Source of the DNA: Bog-756 sp963806455
GTDB taxonomy: Bacteria; Actinomycetota; Acidimicrobiia; Acidimicrobiales; RAAP-2
Length of the DNA stretch: 64,000 nucleotides
NCBI GenBank assembly: GCA_963806455.1
Contig: CAWDXZ010000004.1
Location: 124,001-188,000 of the forward strand
Direction of reading: 5' to 3'
Shown here: piece after piece, positions 1-8,362 of the stretch
How the letters are laid out: every line of letters starts with the position of its first letter
Position numbering within the stretch: position 1 is the first letter of the stretch
Made by a program: the position numbers and the translations under genes
The notes under the pieces: model-generated
Told to the model about the DNA's origin: nothing
The model's database searches: none
Seen by the model: only the letters and a program-made list of their open reading frames with translations

Positions 1-1
1 G

Positions 2-241
2 CGCGACGAGCTCATCGGCACGACGGTGGAGGTTCTGGTGGACGCGCCCGGCGAGGGGAGGACCTACCGGGAGGCGCCCGAAATCGACGGCGTGGTGTCG
101 GTGCCCGGGGACCTGCCGGTGGGGTCGTTCGTCGACGCCGTGGTCACGGGGGCGGACGGTCCGGATCTGATGGCGGCCCCGGGCAGCACGTCAGGCCCGG
201 TTGTCGTGGCTGGCGCCGGTGTGCCGGTGGCGGTCCGATGA
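2..241 (+). CDS. rimO: Ribosomal protein S12 methylthiotransferase RimO, C-terminal end (partial)
   Basis: Only the last 79 residues are in the window; the gene starts upstream. The visible part is a TRAM domain with the RimO-type signature GRTYREAPEIDG followed by a short beta-rich stretch ending in GADGPDL, then about 20 unconserved residues. RimO is a radical-SAM enzyme that adds a methylthio group to an aspartate of ribosomal protein S12; the TRAM domain binds the substrate. The stop TGA overlaps the pgsA start in an ATGA arrangement, so the two are translationally coupled. The assignment rests on the TRAM signature and on the usual actinobacterial order rimO-pgsA-cinA. Confidence 0.8.
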   Translation, partial: RDELIGTTVEVLVDAPGEGRTYREAPEIDGVVSVPGDLPVGSFVDAVVTGADGPDLMAAPGSTSGPVVVAGAGVPVAVR

Positions 242-870
242 GCGACCACGCCGTCCCCGTGGCCCGCGCCACCACGTTCGGGCCGTCGGCCGTGCTCACC
301 CCAGCCAATGCCATCACCGTACTGCGGTTGTTGGCCACACCGCTGCTCATCGCCCTGATCGTGGTGTGGGGAGCCAATTGGTTCACCTTCGTGTTCGGGG
401 GCCTGCTGGCCCTGTCCGATGGCGTCGACGGGTGGGTGGCCCGCAAGCAGGGCACCACCCGGTCGGGGGCGTTCCTCGACCCGTTGGCGGACAAGTTCGT
501 GGTGCTCGGCGCACTCTTCGCCCTGGTGGCCAAAGGGATCGTCTGGTGGTTGCCGGTGACCCTGATCGCCGTCCGCGAAGTGGCCATGAGCGTCTACCGT
601 TCGGTGGTCGGCCGTCGGGGTGTGTCCATTCCGGCCCGCACCACGGCCAAGGTCAAGACCCTCCTCCAGGATCTGGCTATCGGGCTGTGCCTGGCTCCGC
701 CCCTCGCCACCCACCAGGCGGTGCTCTCGACGGCCATCTGGGTGGCGACGGCGCTGACCCTGTTCACCGGCGGCCAGTACCTCCTGGATGGCCGGCGGGC
801 GGCCCGAGCCGGCGCGGCGACCGCGGAGCCCCGGACCGACCCGGTCGGCGACGCTACCTCGGCCGCCTGA
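238..870 (+). CDS. pgsA: CDP-diacylglycerol--glycerol-3-phosphate 3-phosphatidyltransferase
   Basis: Integral membrane enzyme (210 aa) that makes phosphatidylglycerophosphate from CDP-diacylglycerol and glycerol 3-phosphate, the committed step to phosphatidylglycerol and cardiolipin. The CDP-alcohol phosphatidyltransferase motif is complete: D61, D64-G65, A68-R69, G77, D81, D85. Several hydrophobic helices surround it (about 31-45, 48-60, 87-108, 135-165). The ATG overlaps the rimO stop by four bases, and cinA follows after six bases, so rimO, pgsA and cinA form one operon. The last 25 residues are charged and poorly conserved. A related CDP-alcohol transferase such as phosphatidylinositol phosphate synthase is less likely given the neighbours. 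Confidence 0.9.
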   Translation: MSDHAVPVARATTFGPSAVLTPANAITVLRLLATPLLIALIVVWGANWFTFVFGGLLALSDGVDGWVARKQGTTRSGAFLDPLADKFVVLGALFALVAKGIVWWLPVTLIAVREVAMSVYRSVVGRRGVSIPARTTAKVKTLLQDLAIGLCLAPPLATHQAVLSTAIWVATALTLFTGGQYLLDGRRAARAGAATAEPRTDPVGDATSAA

Positions 871-876
871 GGTCCC

Positions 877-2259
877 GTGCGCATCGAGATCGTCGCCGTC
901 GGCACCGAGCTGCTGCTCGGCCAGATCACCGACACCAACTCGACCTGGATGGGGGAGCATCTCGCCGCCGCCGGGATCGCCTCCCACTTCCACCAGACGG
1001 TGGGAGACAACCATGAGCGCATGGTGCTCGCTTTCCGCACCGCGCTGGCCCGCAGTGACGGGGTCATCGTCTGCGGTGGCCTGGGCCCGACCCACGACGA
1101 CATCACCCGAGAGGCCATCGCCGAGGTCATGAACGTCCCACTCCGGCGGGACGACGCCGTCGTGGACAGGATCCGCACCATGTTCTCCACCCGGGGGCGG
1201 AAGATGCCGGACACCAATCTCCGTCAGGCCGACGTGCCCGAGGGGGCGACCGTCATCCCCCAGACCATGGGCACCGCCCCCGGGCTCATCTGCCCGGTCG
1301 GGCACAAGGTGATCTACGCCGTGCCCGGCGTGCCCTACGAGATGGCCGACATGTTCGAACGCGCCATCGTGCCCGACGTCCGCCGGCGGACGGCTGAACG
1401 CGGGGACGCCACGGGGGTCATCGTCAGCCGGGTCATCCGGACCTGGGGGATGAGCGAGTCCGGGCTGGCCGAAGCGCTGGCCGGCCACATCGAGCACCTC
1501 GACGGTCCTGCCGGGCCACCCTCGGAGGGCGAGGGCGAGGGCGAGGGCGAGGGCGAGGGCGAGGGCGAGGGCGAGGGCGAGGGCGGGGGCGGGGGCGGCC
1601 GCGGCGGGTATGGCACGGCCACCGTCGCCTTCCTGGCCAGCGGCATCGAGGGCATCAAGGTGCGGGTCACGGTGCGGGCCGACGACGAGGCCCGGGCCGG
1701 TGCCCTGCTCGACGCCGAGGAGGCCGAAATCCGGCGCATCCTCACCGCCGCGGCCGGGGACGTGGTCTTCGGCATCGACGGCGCCGCCATCGAGGACGCG
1801 GTGGCCGGTGCGCTGGCCGCCGACGGCCTCACCCTCGGCCTGGCCGAGTCGCTCACCGGGGGGCTGGCCGCCTCGAGGCTGGTCAACGTGCCCGGAGCCA
1901 GCCGGTGGTTCCGCGGCTCGGTCGTCTCCTATGCCTCAGACGTCAAGTACGAGGTCCTCGGCGTCCCCGAGGGACCGGTGGTGTCCGAGGCCGCGGCCCG
2001 TTCCATGGCCGAGGGCGCTTGCCGGGTGCTCGGTTCCGACGTCGGCCTCGCCATCACCGGCGTGGCCGGTCCCGACCCCCAGGACGACCAGCCTCCTGGC
2101 ACCGTGTTCGTTGGCCTGGCCCGTCCCGGCCATCCGACCGAGGTGGTCGGCTTCAAGATGCCCGGGGATCGCGACCGGGTCCGGCAGTACGCCACCATCG
2201 CCGCCCTGGACCTGCTGCGCCGGAAGCTGCGCGCCACGTCGGCCACCGCCTCCGGCTAG
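877..2259 (+). CDS. cinA: CinA family protein (nicotinamide-nucleotide amidohydrolase) with an (EG)n insertion
   Basis: Two-domain CinA of 460 aa. The N-terminal MoaB-like domain begins with VGTELLLGQITDTN; the C-terminal PncC-type amidohydrolase domain carries AESLTGG, the SYASDVKYEVLGV stretch with the catalytic Lys region, and AITGVAGP. The family recycles NMN by deamidation and is often placed beside recA and pgsA, as here. Start is GTG, six bases after the pgsA stop. Odd: between the two domains (about residues 214-240) lies a run of Glu-Gly dipeptides followed by Gly, encoded by ten perfect GAGGGC units; this makes the protein a few tens of residues longer than usual. The repeat unit is six bases, so changes in copy number keep the frame. 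Confidence 0.9.
   Translation: MRIEIVAVGTELLLGQITDTNSTWMGEHLAAAGIASHFHQTVGDNHERMVLAFRTALARSDGVIVCGGLGPTHDDITREAIAEVMNVPLRRDDAVVDRIRTMFSTRGRKMPDTNLRQADVPEGATVIPQTMGTAPGLICPVGHKVIYAVPGVPYEMADMFERAIVPDVRRRTAERGDATGVIVSRVIRTWGMSESGLAEALAGHIEHLDGPAGPPSEGEGEGEGEGEGEGEGEGEGGGGGGRGGYGTATVAFLASGIEGIKVRVTVRADDEARAGALLDAEEAEIRRILTAAAGDVVFGIDGAAIEDAVAGALAADGLTLGLAESLTGGLAASRLVNVPGASRWFRGSVVSYASDVKYEVLGVPEGPVVSEAAARSMAEGACRVLGSDVGLAITGVAGPDPQDDQPPGTVFVGLARPGHPTEVVGFKMPGDRDRVRQYATIAALDLLRRKLRATSATASG
1525..1584 (+). repeat. (GAGGGC)10 hexanucleotide microsatellite inside cinA
   Basis: Ten perfect head-to-tail GAGGGC units, followed by two GGGGGC units and a GGC-rich stretch. They encode (Glu-Gly)10 in the linker between the CinA domains. 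The same hexamer, on the opposite strand, occurs four times at 39509-39532. Confidence 0.95.
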
Positions 2260-2278
2260 CCCCGGATCGAGCTTCGGC

Positions 2279-3508
2279 CTACCGCTTGGTCCCGGTCGTC
2301 GAGGTGGTCCCGGGCGGGGACGGTGCCGCCGCCGGTGCCACCGGTATTCCCGCCGGCACGAGCTCCACCCAGGTGTTGCCGGGCTGCAGGGTGATCGGCG
2401 CCCCTGCCGGACCGGTGAGCGCCGCCGGCTGGGTGAGACTGGCCCGGCTCCAGGTCCCGGCGATGGCGGCCCCGCTCCGCATCACCAGCAAGGGTCCGGA
2501 GCCGGTGGCGGTGACGTCGACCTCGTGACCCCCCTCGTCGTTCTCGACCCACGACCCGATGGTGGTCTGCACCGTCATGATGACCAGGTTGTCCGCCGCC
2601 GTCTGGGTCCCGTCGAGCAACCGGTCCGGTGTGCCGGAGTAGGACCGGAGGTAGGAGGCGCTCGGTCCGCTCCACTGCCAGGTGACGTCGGACGACGACG
2701 AGAAGGGGATGTGCACGCTGGCTCCCGAGCCGGGGACGGCGCCGCCGGGCAGCGCGGCCGAGTACTGGAAGATGGGTGTCGGCGGCGTGGTGTCGGCGGG
2801 ATCGAGGCCCCACAGTGTGGCCGTGTCGGCGAACGTCGAGTAGGGCGACACCCGCCCCGCCGGGTGGATGATGCCCGAGGCGCTGCCGTCGAGGAGGTTC
2901 TTGTCGATCAGGGGCGACGAGGACAGGAGGGAGAGCACCGGATAGATGCCGCCGGCATGGGCGAACAACGGGTCGGAGAACTGCGAGAGGATGCCGGCGT
3001 CGGGCTCACGGGCCGAGCGGAGGTCCCCCACCAGGGACGTGCCCTGGCACTGGAAGACGGCGACCAGGCGGGTGATGGCCCCTTCGACGGGTTCCTCGAA
3101 CACGATGTCGGCCTGGTTGAGGCCGGCCGACGGGCGGTCCCCGGAGTAGTTCCCGATCTTGACCCCGAGGGCGGGGCGGGGCGGGACCGACCCCCCGGGG
3201 GCGGGGGCCCCGGTGAGCGGGCAGACCGGCCCCGGTGCGGACACCGCCGTGCTCGTCGTGGTGGGGGCGGGAGCCTTGGCTGCAGCGTCCTTACGGCCCT
3301 GGGTGAGCAGGAGGAAGGCCAATCCGATGGCGACGACGATGGCCACGCCGCTCAGGGCGTACCAGCGGGCCCGCGACCAACGGGTCCGGTGGGCCCGCGC
3401 CTGGCGCCGGATGTCCTGACGGGTGAGGACGGCTGGGCCGCTCCCGGCGTCGGTGGACCCGGCCGCGTCGTCCGGCCCGGCGCCGGAGGGCGAGTCATCG
3501 TCGGGCAT
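2279..3508 (-). CDS. DUF3048 family membrane-anchored protein
   Basis: 409 aa, with a charged cytoplasmic N-terminus, one membrane helix at about 50-69, and an extracytoplasmic body. The body opens with the DUF3048 hallmark: PLTG, then RPALGVKIGN, GLNQADIVFEEPVEGAITR and GDLRSAREPD. The family (Bacillus YerB is a member) has no established enzymatic role. The C-terminus is rich in Thr, Ser and Pro. The gene converges on cinA with 19 bases between them and diverges from recA. A TAGCCT hexamer lies nine bases before the ATG on the minus strand, a possible -10 for a nearly leaderless transcript. Confidence 0.75.
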   Translation of the reverse strand: MPDDDSPSGAGPDDAAGSTDAGSGPAVLTRQDIRRQARAHRTRWSRARWYALSGVAIVVAIGLAFLLLTQGRKDAAAKAPAPTTTSTAVSAPGPVCPLTGAPAPGGSVPPRPALGVKIGNYSGDRPSAGLNQADIVFEEPVEGAITRLVAVFQCQGTSLVGDLRSAREPDAGILSQFSDPLFAHAGGIYPVLSLLSSSPLIDKNLLDGSASGIIHPAGRVSPYSTFADTATLWGLDPADTTPPTPIFQYSAALPGGAVPGSGASVHIPFSSSSDVTWQWSGPSASYLRSYSGTPDRLLDGTQTAADNLVIMTVQTTIGSWVENDEGGHEVDVTATGSGPLLVMRSGAAIAGTWSRASLTQPAALTGPAGAPITLQPGNTWVELVPAGIPVAPAAAPSPPGTTSTTGTKR

Positions 3509-3600
3509 TGACGGGGCAGGCTAGTCGGCGCCGTTGCGGGGTAGGTCGACCTCCCGCCGCCCCGCCCGGGCCGTCGGGGCCGGGGCACCGGTATCCATCA

Positions 3601-3616
3601 TCGAACATGCGTTCGG
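3601..3616 (+). promoter_or_regulatory. LexA (SOS) box upstream of recA
   Basis: TCGAACATGCGTTCGG matches the actinobacterial LexA operator (CGAAC-N4-GTTCG); the two half-sites CGAAC (3602-3606) and GTTCG (3611-3615) are a perfect inverted repeat. It lies about 145 bases before the recA start, with a possible -10 (TAGAGT) just downstream at 3620-3625. DNA damage would relieve LexA repression here. Confidence 0.85.
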
Positions 3617-3760
3617 GCCTAGAGTGGGCCCGAGCAGGCAGCGCCGGGCCGTCGTCGAGGCCGGTTCGGGGTCCGGCCCCGGTCTGGGCCGCCTGCCGGG
3701 TGTCACAGCCGCTCCGTAGGGTCGGCACGGTCAGTGAGCGACAGCATCGAGGAGAGAGAC

Positions 3761-4831
3761 ATGGAACGTGACAAGGCGCTCGACATGGCCCTGGGCCAGA
3801 TCGAGAAGCAATTCGGCAAGGGGTCGATCATGCGGATGGGCGAGAACCTCCACATGAACATCGATGCCGTCTCGACCGGGGCGCTGGCTCTCGACCTCGC
3901 TCTCGGTATCGGTGGCCTCCCGCGTGGTCGGGTCGTGGAGATCTTCGGGCCGGAGTCGTCGGGCAAGTCCACCCTGGCCATGCACGTGGTGGCCGAGGCG
4001 CAGCGCAACGGGGGCATCTGCGCCTACGTGGATGCCGAGCACGCCATGGACCCCGTCTATGCCAAGGCCATCGGGGTCAACATCGACGACCTGTTGATCT
4101 CCCAGCCCGACACCGGCGAGCAGGCACTGGAGATCTCCGACATGCTGATCCGGTCCGGGGCCCTCGACGTCCTGGTCATCGACTCGGTGGCCGCGCTGAC
4201 CCCCCGGGCGGAGATCGAAGGTGAGATGGGTGACTCCCATGTCGGCCTGCAGGCCCGCTTGATGTCCCAGGCCCTGCGCAAGCTGACCGGCACCCTGTCC
4301 AAGTCGGGGACGGTCGCCATCTTCATCAATCAATTGAGGGAGAAGATCGGCGTCATGTACGGCTCCCCCGAAGTGACCCCGGGTGGACGGGCGCTCAAGT
4401 TCTACTCCTCTGTGCGGCTGGACATCCGCCGGATCGAGACCATCAAGGACGGGGCGGACCAGGTGGGCAACCGGACCCGCGTCAAGGTGGTCAAGAACAA
4501 GTGCTCGCCGCCGTTCAAGCAGGCCGAGTTCGACATCACCTTCGGCCGGGGGATCAGCCGCGAGGGGTCGCTCCTCGATGTCGGCGTCGAGCTCGGGTTC
4601 ATCAAGAAGTCGGGGGCATGGTTCACCTACGAGGGTGAGCAGCTGGGCCAGGGCCGTGAGAACGTCAAGACCTTCTTGACCGAGAACCCCCAGCTGATGG
4701 CCGAGATCGATGAACGGATCCGGGAGCACCTGGCCGCCCAGAACGCGGCCGCCGCCGACTCGCCGGCCACACCGGCCACGCCCGACGGAGACCTGGCGCT
4801 CGACGACCAGCCCATCACACTGCCCGAGTAA
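3761..4831 (+). CDS. recA: Recombinase RecA
   Basis: 356 aa. RecA forms filaments on single-stranded DNA, drives strand exchange, and triggers LexA self-cleavage. Walker A is GPESSGKST at 63-71, Walker B is LDVLVIDS, and the DNA-binding loops (EIEGEMGDSHVG, FINQLREKIGVMYG) are intact. The acidic, Ala/Pro-rich C-terminus is typical. I chose the ATG at 3761 because the GAGGAGAG Shine-Dalgarno (3749-3756) sits five bases before it; a GTG at 3734 in the same frame would add nine residues that include the ribosome binding site. A LexA box lies upstream. No recX follows, although recX commonly sits just after recA in actinobacteria. Confidence 0.98.
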   Translation: MERDKALDMALGQIEKQFGKGSIMRMGENLHMNIDAVSTGALALDLALGIGGLPRGRVVEIFGPESSGKSTLAMHVVAEAQRNGGICAYVDAEHAMDPVYAKAIGVNIDDLLISQPDTGEQALEISDMLIRSGALDVLVIDSVAALTPRAEIEGEMGDSHVGLQARLMSQALRKLTGTLSKSGTVAIFINQLREKIGVMYGSPEVTPGGRALKFYSSVRLDIRRIETIKDGADQVGNRTRVKVVKNKCSPPFKQAEFDITFGRGISREGSLLDVGVELGFIKKSGAWFTYEGEQLGQGRENVKTFLTENPQLMAEIDERIREHLAAQNAAAADSPATPATPDGDLALDDQPITLPE

Positions 4832-4920
4832 ACACGCAGCCGGATCGGCACAGGTCACAGGCCTACAGTGGGCCGGGTTTCGCGCCGACAATGGTCGGGT
4901 AGTTGAGAACCACTTCGCCG

Positions 4921-4948
4921 GCCCGGGACGCGTCCTCGCGTCCCGGGC
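4921..4948. terminator. Hairpin terminator between recA and the convergent secreted-protein gene
   Basis: A perfect 12-bp stem, GCCCGGGACGCG (4921-4932) with its complement (4937-4948), and a TCCT loop. It sits between the recA stop at 4831 and the opposing stop at 4957, so it could end transcription from both sides. There is no U-tract, which is usual for high-GC actinobacteria. Confidence 0.75.
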
Positions 4949-4956
4949 TGCTGCGT

Positions 4957-6732
4957 TCAGGCCGAGTTGGTCGGGTTCGGTGCCGCGATCGAAGCGGAGC
5001 CGGCGGCATAGATTCTGCTCCAGTTCCCCCTTGAGGGGTGGGTGGCTGACGCCGGGCCCGAACCGAGGACGGCGTAGACGTTCTCCATGATCCGCAGCAG
5101 GGGCGCCGTCACCCCGGGGACCGCGCTCGGCAGCACGTTGGACGGGATCAGCGGGGCGTCCGAGAGCTGTCCGATCCACGAGGCGTTGCCCGTGGCGAAG
5201 ACGCCGCCCCCTCCGGCCACCGTGTACCAGGTGACGTCGGAGTAGTTGTTGTGCCGGTTGGGGACGATGGAGTGGGCGATCACGTCGAGGTTGGTGGGGC
5301 CCCCGCCGCCCGGCACGTAGCGGTCGAACTCACCCTCAACCGCCTTGGGCAGGATCTGGTTGGCCACCAGACCGGCCCCCGCCAGCGCCCAGGAGGACGG
5401 ATCGGCGATGACCATGTCGGCCGAGGCCTGCACGTCCTGGTAGGTGCTCCCGATGAGCTGGGATTCGGGCCGGGAGACCGGCGCCTCGGGCCAATTCACC
5501 GTCACCACTGCGTCGTTCTGCCCGGTCATCGGGTCCTCGGAAGCCGATTTGTAGCAGACTTGGTGGCGGTTGGGCCCCGAGGGTGACGGTTCGAAGCGGA
5601 TCTGCCGGTAGCACGCATTGGCCCCGAGGAAGGCCAGGTTGACGCCCTGGGTCAGCGCCTGGGCGGCACCGTCCCGCATCTCGGCCGACCAGTACTCGTC
5701 GTGGCCCAGGCTGAGGAGGGCCCGATGCTTGCCGAGGAGCTGGGGTTGGGTGTGCAGGTCGACGTCGGTCCAGTAGGTCACGTCCAGGCCTAGTCGCTCG
5801 GCGTGGAAGATCACTGGGAACTCGTTGCCGACCAGGTCGGCGGCGCCCGAGGCCCAGTCGTGGTCGTAGGGACGGTCGAAGGAGACGATCCGAGCCCGGT
5901 CGTCGAAGGTGCTGTTGGTCGGGTCGTGCACGTAGGAGAGCTGCCCGTTGCGGTTCCCGTAGTAGAGGCTGTAGCCCCCCCACCGGTTGTAGGCCTGCCA
6001 GGTGGTGACGCTCTGCTGGATGACGACGGCCGCCCGTGAGGCATCGTCGCGCACACACAATGGCACGAACTGCTGCTCGCCGGTGGTCCCGACCAACTTC
6101 AGCAGGTAGACGCCGGGAGGCCAGGTGTGGTCGATGGTGAAGGTCAACGACGGGGCCCAGTGGCACTCGATCGTGTTGGTGGGCGCGATCAAGGCCGGTG
6201 CGGGCTGGCGGATCCCGGGCAGCTCGGCCGACTGCCAGACCCGTCGGGCCCCGATGCCCTGGTAGTAGCCCATCCGGAACGCCTCGACGTGGAACTGGGC
6301 GGCTTTGGTGCTGACGAACAGGGTGACCCGGTCCCCGACCACGGCACTGGACGGACTGGCATAGCCCTCGATGTCGCCGGCGTTCTGCGGGCTGGTGACC
6401 CACCAGAGCGCACCGGTCTTGGCGTTCTCGGCCACGATGGCGGCCGAGGTGGGCAGGGTGACGCCGTCGGCGAGGGTGGTCGCCGACACCTTCCTGGCCG
6501 CCGAGCGGGGCGGGGCGCGGTGGCCCGTACCGGACCCCTTGTCCGGGGAGCCGCCGGAGGTGGCTTCGGTGATGCCGAGGGCGGCGGCCGCCACCACCGC
6601 GCCTCCCGCCGCGCCCCACCCGATGAATCTGCGGCGGTCGACCCGCGGCCCCCCGCCTCCGGGCATGGCACCCGGCCCGCTGGCGCGCTTGTCCGGGTGA
6701 TGTGGAGAATGCTGGCCCATGGGTCGATTCAC
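4957..6732 (-). CDS. Tat-exported protein with an N,N-dimethylformamidase large-subunit-like domain
   Basis: 591 aa. The N-terminus has a twin-arginine signal (DRRRFIGW followed by an Ala/Gly-rich hydrophobic stretch, about 31-56). The mature part resembles the C-terminal domain of the DMFase beta subunit: RMGYYQGIGAR, PPGVYLLKL, VTTWQAYNRWGGYSLY, SFDRPYD, and the LGHDEYWS block. Some proteins of this family hydrolyse amides, but most members are unassigned and the substrate here is unknown. The start is a GTG; an in-frame ATG at 6720 is an alternative and would still keep the Tat signal. Convergent with recA, divergent from the F420 oxidoreductase. Confidence 0.7.
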   Translation of the reverse strand: MNRPMGQHSPHHPDKRASGPGAMPGGGGPRVDRRRFIGWGAAGGAVVAAAALGITEATSGGSPDKGSGTGHRAPPRSAARKVSATTLADGVTLPTSAAIVAENAKTGALWWVTSPQNAGDIEGYASPSSAVVGDRVTLFVSTKAAQFHVEAFRMGYYQGIGARRVWQSAELPGIRQPAPALIAPTNTIECHWAPSLTFTIDHTWPPGVYLLKLVGTTGEQQFVPLCVRDDASRAAVVIQQSVTTWQAYNRWGGYSLYYGNRNGQLSYVHDPTNSTFDDRARIVSFDRPYDHDWASGAADLVGNEFPVIFHAERLGLDVTYWTDVDLHTQPQLLGKHRALLSLGHDEYWSAEMRDGAAQALTQGVNLAFLGANACYRQIRFEPSPSGPNRHQVCYKSASEDPMTGQNDAVVTVNWPEAPVSRPESQLIGSTYQDVQASADMVIADPSSWALAGAGLVANQILPKAVEGEFDRYVPGGGGPTNLDVIAHSIVPNRHNNYSDVTWYTVAGGGGVFATGNASWIGQLSDAPLIPSNVLPSAVPGVTAPLLRIMENVYAVLGSGPASATHPSRGNWSRIYAAGSASIAAPNPTNSA

Positions 6733-6952
6733 GATGAGGTCGGGGAGGCCGATGCCGACCCCGACGCTCTGCCGACCTCCACCGCGCTGGCGTCGGTCAC
6801 CCCGTTCACACTAGTGATGCAACGCCCCGGAGGGGTGGCGACCACCACCCGGCGCGCTGGCACCGCCCTCGGGACCCGCTTACGCTCGGCGTGCCGGAAC
6901 CCGCCGGGGCGGGACCCGACGCCTCCGGCGCCGTCGACGAAAGCGAGCGGAC

Positions 6953-7849
6953 ATGCAGTTCGGGATCCTTCCGCCGGTGAGCGCAGGAGTCACCGCCGAT
7001 CCGGCCTGGATGGGGGCCTTCTCCCGGCACGCCGAGGCGTGCGGCTTCGAATCCGTGGTCCTCGTCGAGCACGCCGTGGTCGTTTCCGACTACGCCAGCA
7101 CCTACCCCTATGCGACCTCGGGCCGGATGCCGCTCCCGGACGACTGCCCGATCCCCGACCCCCTCGACCTGATGGCCTACCTGGCCGGCGTGACCGGCGG
7201 GATCACCTTGGCCACCGGGGTGCTCGTGCTCCCCAACCACCAGGCCGTGGTCCTGGCCAAGCGCATCGCCACCGTCGACGTGCTCTCCGGGGGCCGGGTC
7301 CGGATGTGCGTGGGGGTGGGGTGGATGGACGAGGAGCTGCTGGCCACCGGAGCGGACCCCCGGTCCCGGGGCCGGCGTACCGACGAGTCCATCGCCGCCA
7401 TGCGGGCGCTGTGGGCCGACTCGGGACCCGACGGCGCCGAGTTCGACGGGGAGTTCGTCTCGTTCCACCGCGCCCACTCCTTTCCCAAGCCGGTGCGGCC
7501 CGGAGGTGTCCCCCTCCATATCGGCGGCCACAGCGAGGCCGCGGCCCGGCGGGCCGGTCGCCTCGGAGATGGCTTCCAGCCCCTCGGACTGGCCGGCACC
7601 GACCTGGCCACCAGGATCGGACAGATGAAGGAGGCGGCCGAGCGGTCGGGGCGCGATCCGGATGCCGTCGAGCTCACCCTGTCCGGTTACCTGCCCACCC
7701 TCACCGAGCAGGACGTCGACGAGGCAATGGCGGCCGGGGCCACCCGCCTGGTGGTGTCCACGTCGATGAGTGCCGACCTGGATGCCATCGGCCAGGAGAT
7801 GTCCGGTTTCGCGGCGCGGTTCGGCCTCGGCGCCCCGACCCACCGGTGA
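6953..7849 (+). CDS. LLM class F420-dependent oxidoreductase
   Basis: 298 aa luciferase-like TIM barrel. Typical blocks are present: the N-terminal MQFGILPP strand, the AYLAGVTGGITLATGVLVLP segment, VDVLSGGRVRMCVGVGWMDEE, and VPLHIGGHSEAAARRAGRLGDG. Members use coenzyme F420 or FMN for hydride transfer; the substrate cannot be read from sequence. The ATG is preceded by AGCGAGCGGAC, a weak ribosome binding site. A 220-base gap separates it from the divergent DMFase-like gene. Its stop overlaps the next gene's GTG (GTGA), so the two are coupled. Confidence 0.8.
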   Translation: MQFGILPPVSAGVTADPAWMGAFSRHAEACGFESVVLVEHAVVVSDYASTYPYATSGRMPLPDDCPIPDPLDLMAYLAGVTGGITLATGVLVLPNHQAVVLAKRIATVDVLSGGRVRMCVGVGWMDEELLATGADPRSRGRRTDESIAAMRALWADSGPDGAEFDGEFVSFHRAHSFPKPVRPGGVPLHIGGHSEAAARRAGRLGDGFQPLGLAGTDLATRIGQMKEAAERSGRDPDAVELTLSGYLPTLTEQDVDEAMAAGATRLVVSTSMSADLDAIGQEMSGFAARFGLGAPTHR

Positions 7850-8349
7850 AGGGGGTCGACGGGCGGGAGCCCGGTCCGTCCGACGAGCAGGCCCTGCGCC
7901 GGCTGTCGGCGGCCTATGCCGCCGCCGTCGACGACCGGGACGGCGCCGGGTTCGCCGCCCTCTTCGTCGAGGCGGGCGAGCTCCTCGTGCCCGATGTGCC
8001 CGGGGAGCTCCGGCCGGTGGTCAGCCGCTCCGGCCACGAGGCGCTCCGGCGTGTCCCCGACGGACTGCGACGGTTCGACCGCACCTTCCACCAGGTGTCG
8101 GACCATCGGTTCACGATCGACGGGAGGGAGGCCACCGGCGAGGTGCAGTGCGTGGCCCACCACGTCAGGGCCGGCCGGGGAGCTGCCGGCGGCCCGGGGA
8201 CGGACACGGTGTGGTTCATCCGCTACACCGACGACTACGTGCGCACGGCGGAGGGATGGCGGTTCGCCCGGCGGACCCTGCACCTCCAGTGGGTCGAGGA
8301 GCACCCGGTCATGCTGCTCCCGCCGGGCCCGACCGCAGGGAGCTCCTGA
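7846..8349 (+). CDS. SnoaL/NTF2-like domain protein
   Basis: 167 aa, starting at the GTG that overlaps the stop of the F420 oxidoreductase. The sequence fits the nuclear-transport-factor-2-like fold: an N-terminal helix (EQALRRLSAAYAAAVDDRDG), then AGFAALFVEAGELLVP, HRFTIDGREATGEVQCVAHH, YTDDYVRTAEGWRFARRTLHL. Members act as small hydrolases or isomerases, or only bind ligands. Coupling to an F420 oxidoreductase suggests that both handle the same small molecule; this is inference. Confidence 0.7.
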   Translation: MKGVDGREPGPSDEQALRRLSAAYAAAVDDRDGAGFAALFVEAGELLVPDVPGELRPVVSRSGHEALRRVPDGLRRFDRTFHQVSDHRFTIDGREATGEVQCVAHHVRAGRGAAGGPGTDTVWFIRYTDDYVRTAEGWRFARRTLHLQWVEEHPVMLLPPGPTAGSS

Positions 8350-8362
8350 CGTCCGCGTCCGG

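Noticed and set aside
64..1497. Long minus-strand open frame opposite pgsA and cinA
   Set aside because: It is a compositional shadow: His/Gly/Asp-rich, no motif, opposite well-supported genes.
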